A stretch of DNA of 64,000 bases from the NCBI RefSeq assembly GCF_002091635.1, contig NZ_BDAC01000013.1, positions 113,081 to 177,080 on the forward strand, in the 5' to 3' direction. Made by a program: the position numbers and the translations under genes. The notes under the pieces are model-generated. The model saw only the letters and a list, made by a program, of their open reading frames with translations. It made no database searches and was not told where the DNA came from. Below, one piece after another: positions 1-9,231 of the stretch; the first letter of the stretch is position 1; the number at the start of each line of letters is the position of its first letter. This DNA is from Pseudomonas indica NBRC 103045. GTDB taxonomy: Bacteria; Pseudomonadota; Gammaproteobacteria; Pseudomonadales; Pseudomonadaceae.

Positions 1-688
1 GGCGCGCCACCCAGAGGATGGTCTGGATATCGCGCAGCCCGCCCGGCGAGCCTTTCACGTTCGGCTCGAGGTTGTATTCGGTGTCGTTGTACTTGGCGTG
101 TCGGGCCCGCTGTTCTTCGCGTTTGGCCAGAAAGAAATGCTTGCTCGGCCACATATGGGCGCTGTTGGTAGTCTCGAGCATTGACTGGCGCAGGCGTTCG
201 GGGCCGGCGATGGTGCGGCTTTCCATCAGGTTGGTGATCACCGTCAGGTCGGCGCGGGCCTCTTCGGCGCACTCCGCCACCGAGCGCACGCTCTGGCCGA
301 CTTCCAGGCCGATATCCCAGAGCAGGGTGAGGAAACCCTCGATCGGCTCGCGGAAGATTTCGTGGTCGTCGCTTTCCAGCAGGATCAGCAGGTCGATATC
401 GGAGAAGGGATGCAGCTCCCCACGTCCATAGCCGCCGACCGCGACCAGCGAGATATCGGCGTCTTCGCTCCAGTCGAAGCGATCCCAGGCAGCATTGAGA
501 ATCTGATCGACGAACCAGGCGCGATCTTCCACCAGACGGCGGATGTCACGTCCGGACTGGAAGCGCGCGTCCAAGACTTCGCGGGCCTGGCGGATCGCCT
601 TCTTGAACGCGGCGATGGGGCTGGACTTCAAGGCCAGTTCCGCCTGGAACTGCCCGCGGTCGAACAACTCGGGATCCACCTGCGGCAT
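1..688 (-). CDS. glnD: Bifunctional uridylyltransferase/uridylyl-removing enzyme GlnD, N-terminal 229 residues (runs off the left edge)
   Basis: GlnD adds UMP to PII protein (GlnB/GlnK) and removes it, so it is the cytosolic sensor of glutamine in nitrogen control. The visible part begins [10 protein letters not shown] and carries the nucleotidyltransferase core [19 protein letters not shown] around residues 85-103, with the metal-binding aspartates D97 and D99. The HD and ACT domains would lie beyond position 1. It follows map on the same strand with a gap of about 40 bases, as in PAO1, so the two are probably co-transcribed. The start at 688 gives the usual GlnD N-terminus. Confidence 0.96.
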   Translation of the reverse strand, partial: MPQVDPELFDRGQFQAELALKSSPIAAFKKAIRQAREVLDARFQSGRDIRRLVEDRAWFVDQILNAAWDRFDWSEDADISLVAVGGYGRGELHPFSDIDLLILLESDDHEIFREPIEGFLTLLWDIGLEVGQSVRSVAECAEEARADLTVITNLMESRTIAGPERLRQSMLETTNSAHMWPSKHFFLAKREEQRARHAKYNDTEYNLEPNVKGSPGGLRDIQTILWVAR

Positions 689-729
689 GGCGGGCCTTCC
701 TCTTATATGACGCGATGACGGAGCGGCGA

Positions 730-1512
730 TCAGGCCGAGGTGCGCGGAATGGTGTCGTCGCTGCGCAGGGTGAAGATCTCGTAGCCGTCGGCGGTCACCA
801 GGATGGTGTGCTCCCACTGCGCGGACAGCTTGCGGTCCTTGGTGATCGCCGTCCAGCCGTCACCCAGCAGGCGGGTTTCCGGGCGGCCCTGGTTGATCAT
901 CGGCTCGATGGTGAAGGTCATGCCTTCCTTCAATTCCATGCCGGTGCCGGCACGGCCGTAATGCAGGACTTGCGGCTCTTCGTGGAAGACCTTGCCGATG
1001 CCATGCCCGCAGTATTCGCGGACCACGGAGAAACCGTTCTTCTCGGCGTGCTTCTGGATCACTTCGCCGATATCGCCGAGGCGGGTGCCCGGACGGACCA
1101 GTTCGATGCCTTTATACATGCACTCTTGGGTTATGCGGCTCAGGCGCTCGGCCCACTCCGGCACCTTGCCGACCATGAACATCTTGCTGGTGTCGCCGTG
1201 ATAGCCGTCCTTGATCACGGTCACGTCGATGTTCAGCACGTCGCCTTCCTTCAATGCCTTCTCGTTGGGAATGCCATGGCAGACCACGTGGTTGACGGAG
1301 GTGCAGATGGACTTGGGGAAACCCTTGTAGTTGAGCGGGGCGGGAATGGCTTTCTGTACGTTGACGATGTAGTCGTGGCAGATGCGGTCCAGTTCCTCGG
1401 TGGTGACGCCGGGCTTCACGTGCTCGCCGATCATCTCCAGCACGTCGGCGGCCAGCCGGCCGGCTACGCGCATTTTTTCGATTTCTTCGGGCGTCTTGAT
1501 GGTGACGGTCAT
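730..1512 (-). CDS. map: Type I methionine aminopeptidase
   Basis: This cytosolic enzyme removes the initiator methionine from new proteins. The 260-residue product has all five metal ligands of the pita-bread fold: D96, D107, H170, E203 and E234, in the contexts IDVTV, HGDTS, GHGIG, TIEPM and WEHTI. The open frame extends nine codons further upstream, but the family N-terminus [15 protein letters not shown] fixes the start at 1512. The gene is divergent from rpsB across 261 bases, which is the conserved proteobacterial arrangement, and glnD follows it. Confidence 0.97.
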   Translation of the reverse strand: MTVTIKTPEEIEKMRVAGRLAADVLEMIGEHVKPGVTTEELDRICHDYIVNVQKAIPAPLNYKGFPKSICTSVNHVVCHGIPNEKALKEGDVLNIDVTVIKDGYHGDTSKMFMVGKVPEWAERLSRITQECMYKGIELVRPGTRLGDIGEVIQKHAEKNGFSVVREYCGHGIGKVFHEEPQVLHYGRAGTGMELKEGMTFTIEPMINQGRPETRLLGDGWTAITKDRKLSAQWEHTILVTADGYEIFTLRSDDTIPRTSA

Positions 1513-1637
1513 TCGGACTCTCTGGGCGCTCGGGCGCAAGGCAAAAACGGGGAAAACGCGATTCTAGCAGACCGTGCCCTGCCGGCCACCCTGCCTGCCG
1601 GCCATCGCTGCGGGTTTCGCCGGGCGGTCTTCTGTGG

Positions 1638-1643
1638 TATAAA
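1638..1643 (+). promoter_or_regulatory. Possible -10 element for the rpsB leader
   Basis: TATAAA lies about 130 bases before rpsB in the map-rpsB divergent gap, the only AT-rich hexamer there. If it is used, the rpsB mRNA has a leader of about 125 bases, which is long enough for the S2 autoregulatory structure known in gammaproteobacteria. I did not fold it, and no clear -35 is visible. Confidence 0.3.
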
Positions 1644-1773
1644 ACGCGCCGCTTTACGGGCAGCAGGCCCTGAAGCCTTAACCCACACACGTATCGACAC
1701 GGTATCCTGGGTGCCCGCGAGGGTTGGATATTGGGATGCGTGGAGGCCTAACCCGACTTACTAAGGAACGATC

Positions 1774-2514
1774 ATGTCCCAAGTCAATATGCGCGATATG
1801 CTGAAGGCCGGTGTGCACTTCGGCCACCAGACCCGTTACTGGAACCCGAAAATGGGCAAGTACATTTTCGGCGCGCGCAACAAGATTCACATCATCAACC
1901 TGGAAAAGACCCTGCCGATGTTCAACGAAGCCCTGAGCTTCGTTGAGAAGCTGGCTTCCGGCAAGAACAAAATCCTGTTCGTCGGCACCAAGCGTTCCGC
2001 TGGCAAGATCGTCCGCGAAGAAGCCGCTCGTTGCGGTTCGCCGTACGTCGACCACCGCTGGCTCGGTGGCATGCTGACCAACTACAAGACCATCCGTGCT
2101 TCCATCAAGCGCCTGCGTGAGCTGGAAACCCAGTCCCAGGACGGCACCTTCGCCAAGCTGACCAAGAAAGAAGCCCTGATGCGCACCCGCGATCTGGAAA
2201 AGCTGGAGCGCAGCCTGGGTGGTATCAAGGACATGGGCGGTCTGCCGGACGCTCTGTTCGTGATCGACGTCGACCATGAGCGCATCGCCATCAGCGAAGC
2301 CAACAAGCTGGGCATTCCGGTCATCGGCGTTGTCGATACCAACAGCAGCCCGGAAGGCGTCGACTACATCATCCCCGGTAACGACGACGCCATTCGCGCC
2401 GTTCAGCTGTACCTGGGCGCCGTGGCCGATGCCGTGCTGCGTGGCCGCCAGAACGCCGTCGGTGGTGCTGACGAGTTCGTCGAGGAAGCCCCGAGCGAGG
2501 CCGCTGAAGGCTGA
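1774..2514 (+). CDS. rpsB: 30S ribosomal protein S2
   Basis: S2 is a structural protein of the small ribosomal subunit. The 246-residue product begins [19 protein letters not shown] and contains the family signatures RYWNPKM and [25 protein letters not shown] lies just before the ATG as the ribosome binding site. tsf follows after a hairpin terminator, the usual rpsB-tsf layout in which the terminator is read through in part. Confidence 0.98.
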   Translation: MSQVNMRDMLKAGVHFGHQTRYWNPKMGKYIFGARNKIHIINLEKTLPMFNEALSFVEKLASGKNKILFVGTKRSAGKIVREEAARCGSPYVDHRWLGGMLTNYKTIRASIKRLRELETQSQDGTFAKLTKKEALMRTRDLEKLERSLGGIKDMGGLPDALFVIDVDHERIAISEANKLGIPVIGVVDTNSSPEGVDYIIPGNDDAIRAVQLYLGAVADAVLRGRQNAVGGADEFVEEAPSEAAEG

Positions 2515-2547
2515 GTCAGGAACGCATAGCGTTACCCGGTGCGCAAG

Positions 2548-2569
2548 AAGGGGGCTAGGCCCCCTTTTT
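2548..2569 (+). terminator. Rho-independent terminator or attenuator between rpsB and tsf
   Basis: The stem GGGGGC (2550-2555) pairs with GCCCCC (2559-2564) around a TAG loop and is followed by five T. It sits 35 bases after the rpsB stop. A partial terminator here is expected to set the S2 to EF-Ts ratio. Confidence 0.85.
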
Positions 2570-2636
2570 GCCACCTTCGAATCGAACGCCCGGCCTTGCC
2601 CGGGTGGATGGTTAACCATTCAAGAGGATTGCGAAC

Positions 2637-3506
2637 ATGGCAGAGATTACTGCAGCCCTGGTCAAAGAACTGCGCGAGCGCACCGGTCAAGGCATGATGG
2701 AATGCAAGAAGGCCCTGGTCGCCGCTGATGGCGACATCGAGAAGGCCATCGACGATATGCGCGCTTCCGGCGCGATCAAGGCTGCCAAGAAGGCCGGCAA
2801 CATCGCCGCCGAAGGCTCCATCGCCGTCAAAGTGGCTGCCGACAGCAAGTCCGCCGTGATCATCGAAGTCAACTCCCAGACCGACTTCCTGGCCCTGCAG
2901 GATGACTTCAAGGCGTTCGTCGCCGACAGCCTGGAAAAGGCCTTCGCTGAAAAACTGACCGATGCCGCTCCGCTGATCGTCTCCCAAGAATCCGCTCGCG
3001 AAGCCCTGGTCGCCAAGTGCGGCGAGAACGTCAACATCCGTCGCCTGACCCGTGTCGAAGGCGATGTCGTGGGTGCCTACCTGCACGGCCACCGCATCGG
3101 CGTTCTGGTCGTCCTGAAGGGCGGTAACGCCGAGCTGGCCAAGGAAATCGCCATGCACGTCGCGGCCAGCAACCCGCAATTCCTCAACCCGTCCGAGGTT
3201 TCCGCCGAGGCCGTCGAGCGCGAGAAGGGCGTCTTCCTCGCCCTGAACGAGGACAAGATCAAGGGCAAGCCGGCCGACATCGTCGAGAAGATGGTGGCGG
3301 GTCGTATCCAGAAGTTCCTGGCCGAGGCCAGCCTGGTCGAGCAGCCGTTCGTGAAGGACCCGGAAATCAAGGTTGGCGAGCTGGCGAAGAAGGCCGGTGC
3401 CGAAGTGGTTTCCTTCGTTCGCTACGAAGTGGGTGAAGGCATCGAGAAGGCGGAAGTCGATTTCGCCGCCGAAGTCGCTGCCCAGGTCGCCGCAACCAAG
3501 CAGTAA
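2637..3506 (+). CDS. tsf: Elongation factor Ts
   Basis: EF-Ts exchanges GDP for GTP on EF-Tu. The 289-residue product starts [20 protein letters not shown] and contains the conserved EF-Tu contact region QTDFLA near residue 80. A good ribosome binding site, AAGAGGA, precedes the start. It lies between rpsB and pyrH in the universal order. A hairpin without a T-run (arms GAAGAGGC and GCCTCTTC, 3528-3561) follows the stop and may be a weak terminator. Confidence 0.98.
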   Translation: MAEITAALVKELRERTGQGMMECKKALVAADGDIEKAIDDMRASGAIKAAKKAGNIAAEGSIAVKVAADSKSAVIIEVNSQTDFLALQDDFKAFVADSLEKAFAEKLTDAAPLIVSQESAREALVAKCGENVNIRRLTRVEGDVVGAYLHGHRIGVLVVLKGGNAELAKEIAMHVAASNPQFLNPSEVSAEAVEREKGVFLALNEDKIKGKPADIVEKMVAGRIQKFLAEASLVEQPFVKDPEIKVGELAKKAGAEVVSFVRYEVGEGIEKAEVDFAAEVAAQVAATKQ

Positions 3507-3719
3507 GACGGTTCCGCTGTCGCCCCCGAAGAGGCTGCCCGCTCACGCGCGCGGCCTCTTCGTCAAATGGGCTCCGTCTCCCGTGCCGGTGCTGGAGCGA
3601 GGGGCGGTACGAATTCTGGTACCCCGGTACATGCACTCGGGCACCATTGGCGCTGTCAAAGCGCTACAAACACGGGCTCAACGCCCGTCAGCATTCAAAC
3701 GCCGCAGGAGAGATACGCA

Positions 3720-4463
3720 ATGGCTCAGCAGGTGAGTGGTCGCCAACCTCGCTATAAACGCATTCTGCTCAAACTAAGCGGCGAAGCCTTGATGGGGTCG
3801 GAAGAGTTTGGGATCGATCCCAAGGTACTCGACCGCATGGCGCTTGAAGTTGGCCAACTGGTCGGCATCGGCGTTCAGGTCGGCCTGGTCATCGGTGGCG
3901 GCAACCTGTTCCGCGGCGCGGCCCTGTCGGCGGCCGGCATGGACCGGGTCACCGGCGATCACATGGGCATGCTCGCCACCGTGATGAACGCCCTGGCCAT
4001 GCGCGATGCGCTGGAACGCTCGAATATTCCGGCGATCGTCATGTCGGCGATCTCCATGGTCGGCGTCACCGACCACTATGATCGCCGCAAGGCCATCCGC
4101 CATCTGAATGGCGGCGACGTGGTGATCTTCTCCGCAGGTACCGGTAACCCGTTCTTCACCACCGATTCGGCGGCCTGCCTGCGCGCCATCGAGATCGATG
4201 CGGATGTCGTACTGAAAGCCACCAAGGTGGATGGCGTGTACACTGCCGATCCGTTCAAGGACCCCAATGCGGAGAAGTTTGACCGTCTGACCTATGATGG
4301 CGTGCTGGACCGCAAGCTGGGTGTGATGGACCTGACCGCCATCTGTCTGTGTCGCGACCACAAGATGCCGCTGCGGGTCTTCAATATGAATAAGCCAGGT
4401 GCCCTGCTGAACATCGTCGTCGGTGGCGCCGAAGGAACCCTGATCGAGGAGTCGAACGAATGA
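3720..4463 (+). CDS. pyrH: Uridylate kinase (UMP kinase)
   Basis: PyrH phosphorylates UMP to UDP in pyrimidine nucleotide synthesis. The 247-residue product begins [21 protein letters not shown] and has the amino-acid-kinase-fold motifs [16 protein letters not shown] and [10 protein letters not shown]. The frame is open upstream to 3567 but that extension is not conserved. A GGAG site 12 bases before 3720 and the PAO1-like N-terminus set the start. The stop overlaps the frr start in an ATGA, which suggests translational coupling. Confidence 0.97.
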   Translation: MAQQVSGRQPRYKRILLKLSGEALMGSEEFGIDPKVLDRMALEVGQLVGIGVQVGLVIGGGNLFRGAALSAAGMDRVTGDHMGMLATVMNALAMRDALERSNIPAIVMSAISMVGVTDHYDRRKAIRHLNGGDVVIFSAGTGNPFFTTDSAACLRAIEIDADVVLKATKVDGVYTADPFKDPNAEKFDRLTYDGVLDRKLGVMDLTAICLCRDHKMPLRVFNMNKPGALLNIVVGGAEGTLIEESNE

Positions 4464-5017
4464 TCAACGAGATCAAGAAAGACGCGCAGGAGCGTATGGG
4501 CAAGTCCATCGAGGCCCTGGGGCGCCACTTGGCGTCCATCCGTACCGGTCGTGCGCACCCGAGCATCCTGGACAGCGTCAAGGTCCCGGCCTGGGGCAGC
4601 GAGATGCCGCTGAATCAGGTGGCCGCGATCACCGTCGAGGACGCCCGCACCCTGAAGATCGTCGCTCACGACAAGAACCTCAGTGCCGCCATCGAGAAGG
4701 CCATCCTGACTTCCGACCTGGGCCTGAACCCGTCCAGCGCCGGTACCACTATTCGTGTACCGATGCCTGCCCTGACCGAGGAAACACGCAAGGGCTATAC
4801 CAAGCAGGCCCGTGCTGTCGCCGAGGAGGCCAAGGTGGCTGTGCGCAATGTGCGCCGTGATGCCCTGGCCGAGCTGAAGAAGCTGTCCAAGGACAAGGAA
4901 ATCAGCGAAGACGAAGAGCGTCGTGCCGCCGACGAGCTGCAGAAGCTGACCGACAAGTTCGTCGCCGAGGTGGACAAGGCCCTCGAAGCCAAGGAAAAGG
5001 ACCTGATGGCCGTCTGA
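4460..5017 (+). CDS. frr: Ribosome recycling factor
   Basis: RRF, with EF-G, splits the post-termination ribosome. The product has the standard length of 185 residues, begins [20 protein letters not shown], and shows the conserved RTGRAHPS near residue 32 and a long charged three-helix body. It overlaps pyrH by four bases and is followed by uppS after 14 bases, so it is part of the same operon. Confidence 0.98.
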   Translation: MINEIKKDAQERMGKSIEALGRHLASIRTGRAHPSILDSVKVPAWGSEMPLNQVAAITVEDARTLKIVAHDKNLSAAIEKAILTSDLGLNPSSAGTTIRVPMPALTEETRKGYTKQARAVAEEAKVAVRNVRRDALAELKKLSKDKEISEDEERRAADELQKLTDKFVAEVDKALEAKEKDLMAV

Positions 5018-5031
5018 GGCCGGGGCTTTTC

Positions 5032-5787
5032 ATGGAAAAGACCAAGTCAGCGGCATCGCCTGCAATACCCCGCCATGTCGCGATCATCATGGATGGCAAC
5101 AATCGCTGGGCGAAGAAGCGCCTGCTGCCCGGTGTCGCCGGGCACAAGGCAGGCGTGGATGCGGTGCGAGCGGTCATCGAGGTATGCGCGGAGGCGGGTG
5201 TCGAAGTCCTGACCCTGTTCGCCTTCTCCAGCGAGAACTGGCAGCGTCCGGCCGACGAGGTCGGCGCGCTAATGGAACTTTTCCTCACGGCTCTGCGCCG
5301 CGAAGCGAAGAAGCTGGATGAAAACGACATACGCCTGCGCATCATCGGCGATCGCACCCGGTTCCATCCGGAATTGCAGGCCGCCATGCGCGAGGCTGAG
5401 GCCCTGACCGCCGGGCACCAGCGCTTCATCCTGCAGATCGCCGCCAACTATGGCGGGCAATGGGACATCGTGCAGGCGTCGCAGCGCCTGGCGCGGGAAG
5501 TCCAGGCCGGGCATCTGCAGCCGGAGGACATCACGGCTGAGCTGCTGCAGGGGTGTCTGGTCACCGGCGATCTGCCGTTGCCGGACCTCTGCATTCGCAC
5601 GGGCGGTGAACATCGCATCAGCAATTTTCTGCTGTGGCAGCTCGCCTATGCCGAGCTGTATTTCTCCGATCTGTTCTGGCCCGATTTCAAACACGACGCC
5701 ATGCGCAAGGCGCTGGCCGACTTCGCTACCCGCCAACGCCGCTTCGGCAAGACCAGTGAGCAGGTGGAAGCAGAGGCAAGAGCCTGA
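5032..5787 (+). CDS. uppS: Undecaprenyl diphosphate synthase
   Basis: UppS condenses isopentenyl diphosphate onto farnesyl diphosphate to make the C55 lipid carrier for peptidoglycan and O-antigen. The 251-residue product has the cis-prenyltransferase motif IMDGNNRWAKKR with catalytic D21, and the C-terminal signature RTGGEHRISNFLLWQ. The stop overlaps the cdsA start by one base. The DUF368 gene at 37058, a family linked to C55-P recycling, acts on the same lipid. Confidence 0.97.
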   Translation: MEKTKSAASPAIPRHVAIIMDGNNRWAKKRLLPGVAGHKAGVDAVRAVIEVCAEAGVEVLTLFAFSSENWQRPADEVGALMELFLTALRREAKKLDENDIRLRIIGDRTRFHPELQAAMREAEALTAGHQRFILQIAANYGGQWDIVQASQRLAREVQAGHLQPEDITAELLQGCLVTGDLPLPDLCIRTGGEHRISNFLLWQLAYAELYFSDLFWPDFKHDAMRKALADFATRQRRFGKTSEQVEAEARA

Positions 5788-6602
5788 TGCTGAAACAACG
5801 AATCATCACAGCCCTGGTGTTGCTGCCCATCGCCTTGGGCGGCTTCTTCTTCCTCGAAGGTGGCGCGTTCGCGCTTTTCATCGGGGCGGTGGTCAGCCTG
5901 GGGGCCTGGGAATGGGCACGGCTGGCTGGGCTCGTCGAGCAATCCCGGCGGATCGCCTATGCGGTCGCGGTCGCAGTCCTGCTCCTGGTGCTCCACCTGT
6001 TGCCCATGATGGCACCGTGGGTACTGCTGTTAGGCGTCGCCTGGTGGCTGGTTGCGGTCTGGCTGGTCATGAATTACCCGGACAGCAGCCGTTACTGGGA
6101 TGGTCCTCCGGGGCGGCTGGCAATCGGTCTGCTGATTCTTCTGCCGGCCTGGCAGGGGTTGGTACTGATCAAGCAATGGCCGCTGGCCAATGGCCTGATC
6201 CTGGCGGTGATGGTGCTGATCTGGGGCGCTGACATCGGTGCCTACTTTTCCGGCAAAACCTTCGGCAAGCGCAAACTGGCTCCGAGGGTCAGTCCCGGCA
6301 AAAGCTGGGAAGGTCTGATCGGTGGTCTGTTGGCCAGCCTGGCGATCACGCTCGGTGTCGGGCTCTACCGGGGATGGTCCGCCGTCGAGCTGTTGCTGGC
6401 GCTGGGTGGTGCGGCGCTGGTGGTGCTGATTTCCGTGGTTGGCGACCTGACCGAAAGCATGTTCAAGCGTCAATCCGGCATGAAGGACAGCAGCAACCTG
6501 CTGCCGGGCCATGGCGGGGTGCTCGATCGTATCGACAGCCTGACAGCCGCCATTCCCTTGTTCGCCGTACTGCTCTGGGCGTATGGCTGGGGCTCGCTGT
6601 GA
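5787..6602 (+). CDS. cdsA: Phosphatidate cytidylyltransferase
   Basis: CdsA makes CDP-diacylglycerol, the precursor of all phospholipids, at the inner membrane. The 271-residue product is strongly hydrophobic with about eight membrane segments, and ends with the family signature around [20 protein letters not shown] (about residues 227-246). It is coupled to uppS and to dxr by overlapping start and stop codons. Confidence 0.97.
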   Translation: MLKQRIITALVLLPIALGGFFFLEGGAFALFIGAVVSLGAWEWARLAGLVEQSRRIAYAVAVAVLLLVLHLLPMMAPWVLLLGVAWWLVAVWLVMNYPDSSRYWDGPPGRLAIGLLILLPAWQGLVLIKQWPLANGLILAVMVLIWGADIGAYFSGKTFGKRKLAPRVSPGKSWEGLIGGLLASLAITLGVGLYRGWSAVELLLALGGAALVVLISVVGDLTESMFKRQSGMKDSSNLLPGHGGVLDRIDSLTAAIPLFAVLLWAYGWGSL

Positions 6603-7789
6603 GCGAAGTGCAACGGATAACCGTACTGGGGGCCACGGGCTCCATCGGTCTCAGTACGCTCGATGTAATCTCCCGTCATCCCGGACGCTACCAAGTGTTC
6701 GCTCTGAGCGGCTTCAGTCGTCTCGCCGAATTGGAGGTCCTGTGCCTGCGTCATCGTCCTCGTTTCGCTGTCGTGGCGGATGAAGACGGTGCCCGCCATT
6801 TGCGTGGTGGTCTGTTGGCAGCGGGCCTGGACACCCGTGTACTGGTAGGGGAGGGGGGATTGTGCGAGGTCGCCGCTCACCCGGATGTGGATGTGGTGAT
6901 GGCGGCAATTGTCGGTGCAGCGGGCCTCAAGCCGACTCTGGCGGCAGTCGAGGCAGGCAAGAAGGTCCTGCTGGCCAACAAGGAAGCGTTGGTGATGTCC
7001 GGTGCGCTGTTCATGCAGGCGGTGCGTCGCAGTGGCGCGGTGCTCCTGCCGATCGACAGCGAGCACAATGCCATCTTCCAGTGCCTGCCGAACGACTACT
7101 CACGTGGTCTGGGGACGGTCGGTGTGCGCCGGATCCTGCTCACTGCATCCGGTGGCCCGTTCCGCGAAATGCCGCTGGCCGGTTTGAGCGACGTCACGCC
7201 GGAGCAGGCGTGCGCTCATCCGAACTGGTCCATGGGACGCAAAATTTCCGTGGATTCGGCCAGCATGATGAACAAGGGGCTCGAGTTGATCGAAGCCTGC
7301 TGGTTGTTCGATGCACGACCGGAGCAGGTCGAGGTTGTCATTCATCCGCAAAGCGTCATTCACTCCCTGGTGGACTACGTGGACGGTTCGGTGCTGGCGC
7401 AACTGGGTAACCCGGACATGCGCACGCCGATCAGCCATGCCTTGTCCTGGCCCGAACGCATCGATTCGGGGGTCGCGCCGCTGGATTTGTTCAAGGTCGG
7501 TCGGCTGGACTTCCAAGAACCGGACGAGTTGCGTTTCCCCTGTCTGCGCCTGGCCCGTCAGGCCGCTCAGGCGGGCGGCACGGCACCGGCGATGCTCAAT
7601 GCCGCCAATGAGGTAGCGGTGGCAGCCTTTCTCGAACGGCGCATCCGCTTCACCGAGATCGCGAGTATCATCGGGGAAGTGCTGAATCTCGAGCCGGTCG
7701 AAACGGTCGAAAGCCTCGACGTCGTCTTGACGGCCGATGCCAGGGCAAGAGCCTTGGCCGAAGAATGGTTGTATCGCCACGGACGCTAG
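6599..7789 (+). CDS. dxr: 1-deoxy-D-xylulose 5-phosphate reductoisomerase
   Basis: Dxr converts DXP to MEP, the committed step of the non-mevalonate isoprenoid pathway, using NADPH. The 396-residue product begins at a GTG that overlaps the cdsA stop (GTGA). Its N-terminus holds the NADPH motif LGATGSIG. Other landmarks are [10 protein letters not shown] and the substrate loop around [20 protein letters not shown]. The frame is open further upstream inside cdsA, but only this start gives the family N-terminus. ispD and ispF of the same pathway are at 28573 and 34097. Confidence 0.96.
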   Translation: MSEVQRITVLGATGSIGLSTLDVISRHPGRYQVFALSGFSRLAELEVLCLRHRPRFAVVADEDGARHLRGGLLAAGLDTRVLVGEGGLCEVAAHPDVDVVMAAIVGAAGLKPTLAAVEAGKKVLLANKEALVMSGALFMQAVRRSGAVLLPIDSEHNAIFQCLPNDYSRGLGTVGVRRILLTASGGPFREMPLAGLSDVTPEQACAHPNWSMGRKISVDSASMMNKGLELIEACWLFDARPEQVEVVIHPQSVIHSLVDYVDGSVLAQLGNPDMRTPISHALSWPERIDSGVAPLDLFKVGRLDFQEPDELRFPCLRLARQAAQAGGTAPAMLNAANEVAVAAFLERRIRFTEIASIIGEVLNLEPVETVESLDVVLTADARARALAEEWLYRHGR

Positions 7790-7804
7790 GTCCGGAGGAA
7801 ATCG

Positions 7805-9157
7805 ATGAGCGCGCTTTACATGATTGTCGGTACCCTGGTCGCGCTCGGGGTGCTGGTCACGTTCCACGAATTCGGCCACTTCTGGGTCGCACGCCGCTGT
7901 GGCGTAAAGGTGCTGCGTTTTTCCGTTGGCTTCGGTACGCCCCTGTTGCGTTGGCATGATTGCCATGGCACCGAGTTCGTCGTTGCTGCCATTCCGCTGG
8001 GCGGTTACGTCAAGATGCTTGATGAGCGCGAAGGCGATGTGCCGCCCCAGTTGCTCGATCAGGCTTTCAATCGCAAATCCGTGCGCCAGCGCATTGCTAT
8101 CGTTTCCGCCGGCCCCTTGGCCAACTTCCTCCTGGCTTTATTGTTCTTCTGGCTCCTGGCCATGCTGGGCAGCCAGCAGGTGAAGCCTGTCATCGGCACG
8201 GTCGAGGAGGGCAGCCTGGCAGCCGAGGCGGGCTTGCAGGTGGGTGAGGAAATCGTCTCGGTGAACGGCGAGCCGACCCCCGGCTGGGCGGCCGTCAATC
8301 TGCAGTTGGTGCGCCGCCTGGGCGAAAGCGGCACCCTCGATGTGCGAGTGCGCGAGCCCGGCAGTACGCAGGAAAGTCCTCGTCAGGTGGTGTTGCACGA
8401 ATGGCTAAAGGGTGTCGACAGTCCCGATCCCATCGGTTCTCTCGGTATTCGCCCCTGGCGCCCCGCATTGCCTCCGGTCCTGGCGTCGTTCGACGAAAGC
8501 GGGCCGGCCAAGGCCGCCGGGCTCAAGGCAGGTGACCGCCTTCTGGCGTTGGATGGCGCGCCGCTGGACGACTGGCAGCAAGTGGTCGATCAGGTCCGGG
8601 CCCGTCCCGGCCAGCGCATCGCGCTCAGTGTCGAACGTGCCGGCGAGCGCCTGGAAATACCGCTGACCCTGGCTGCGCGCGGGGAAGAGAAGGCTCGCAC
8701 CGGCTATCTGGGGGCCGGGGTGCAGGAAGTCGATTGGCCGGAGGACATGCTGCGCGAGGTCAGCTTCGGCCCTGTGGAGGCGGTCGGCGAAGGGCTCAGG
8801 CGTACCTGGGTGATGAGTGTCCTGACCCTTGATTCGATGAAGAAAATGCTCTTCGGCGAGCTCTCGGTAAAAAACTTGAGTGGGCCGATAACCATTGCTA
8901 AAGTGGCGGGCGCTTCGGCCCAGTCTGGGGTTGGGGATTTTCTCAATTTCCTCGCCTACCTGAGCATAAGTCTGGGGGTTCTCAATCTGTTGCCGATCCC
9001 CGTCCTGGATGGGGGGCACCTGTTGTTCTATCTGATCGAGTGGGCGCGGGGTCGTCCCTTGTCGGAGCGGGTGCAGGCATGGGGGGTACAGATCGGTATC
9101 AGTCTGGTCATAGGGGTGATGTTGCTCGCCCTGGTCAACGACCTGAGCCGGCTGTAA
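7805..9157 (+). CDS. rseP: Site-2 intramembrane zinc protease RseP (MucP)
   Basis: RseP cuts anti-sigma factor RseA/MucA inside the inner membrane to release the envelope-stress sigma factor (AlgU in Pseudomonas). The 450-residue product has the zinc motif HEFGH at residues 21-25 in the first membrane segment, two PDZ domains in the periplasmic part (roughly residues 110-300) and the second active-site motif LDGG near residue 400. A GGAGG site precedes the ATG. It lies between dxr and bamA as in most gammaproteobacteria. Confidence 0.97.
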   Translation: MSALYMIVGTLVALGVLVTFHEFGHFWVARRCGVKVLRFSVGFGTPLLRWHDCHGTEFVVAAIPLGGYVKMLDEREGDVPPQLLDQAFNRKSVRQRIAIVSAGPLANFLLALLFFWLLAMLGSQQVKPVIGTVEEGSLAAEAGLQVGEEIVSVNGEPTPGWAAVNLQLVRRLGESGTLDVRVREPGSTQESPRQVVLHEWLKGVDSPDPIGSLGIRPWRPALPPVLASFDESGPAKAAGLKAGDRLLALDGAPLDDWQQVVDQVRARPGQRIALSVERAGERLEIPLTLAARGEEKARTGYLGAGVQEVDWPEDMLREVSFGPVEAVGEGLRRTWVMSVLTLDSMKKMLFGELSVKNLSGPITIAKVAGASAQSGVGDFLNFLAYLSISLGVLNLLPIPVLDGGHLLFYLIEWARGRPLSERVQAWGVQIGISLVIGVMLLALVNDLSRL

Positions 9158-9231
9158 CGCAACGCTGAATTCCGAATCTGCCGCGCTGAGCGGCATTTTC
9201 TTTATTATCAGTTGGAATAAAAAAGGACTTC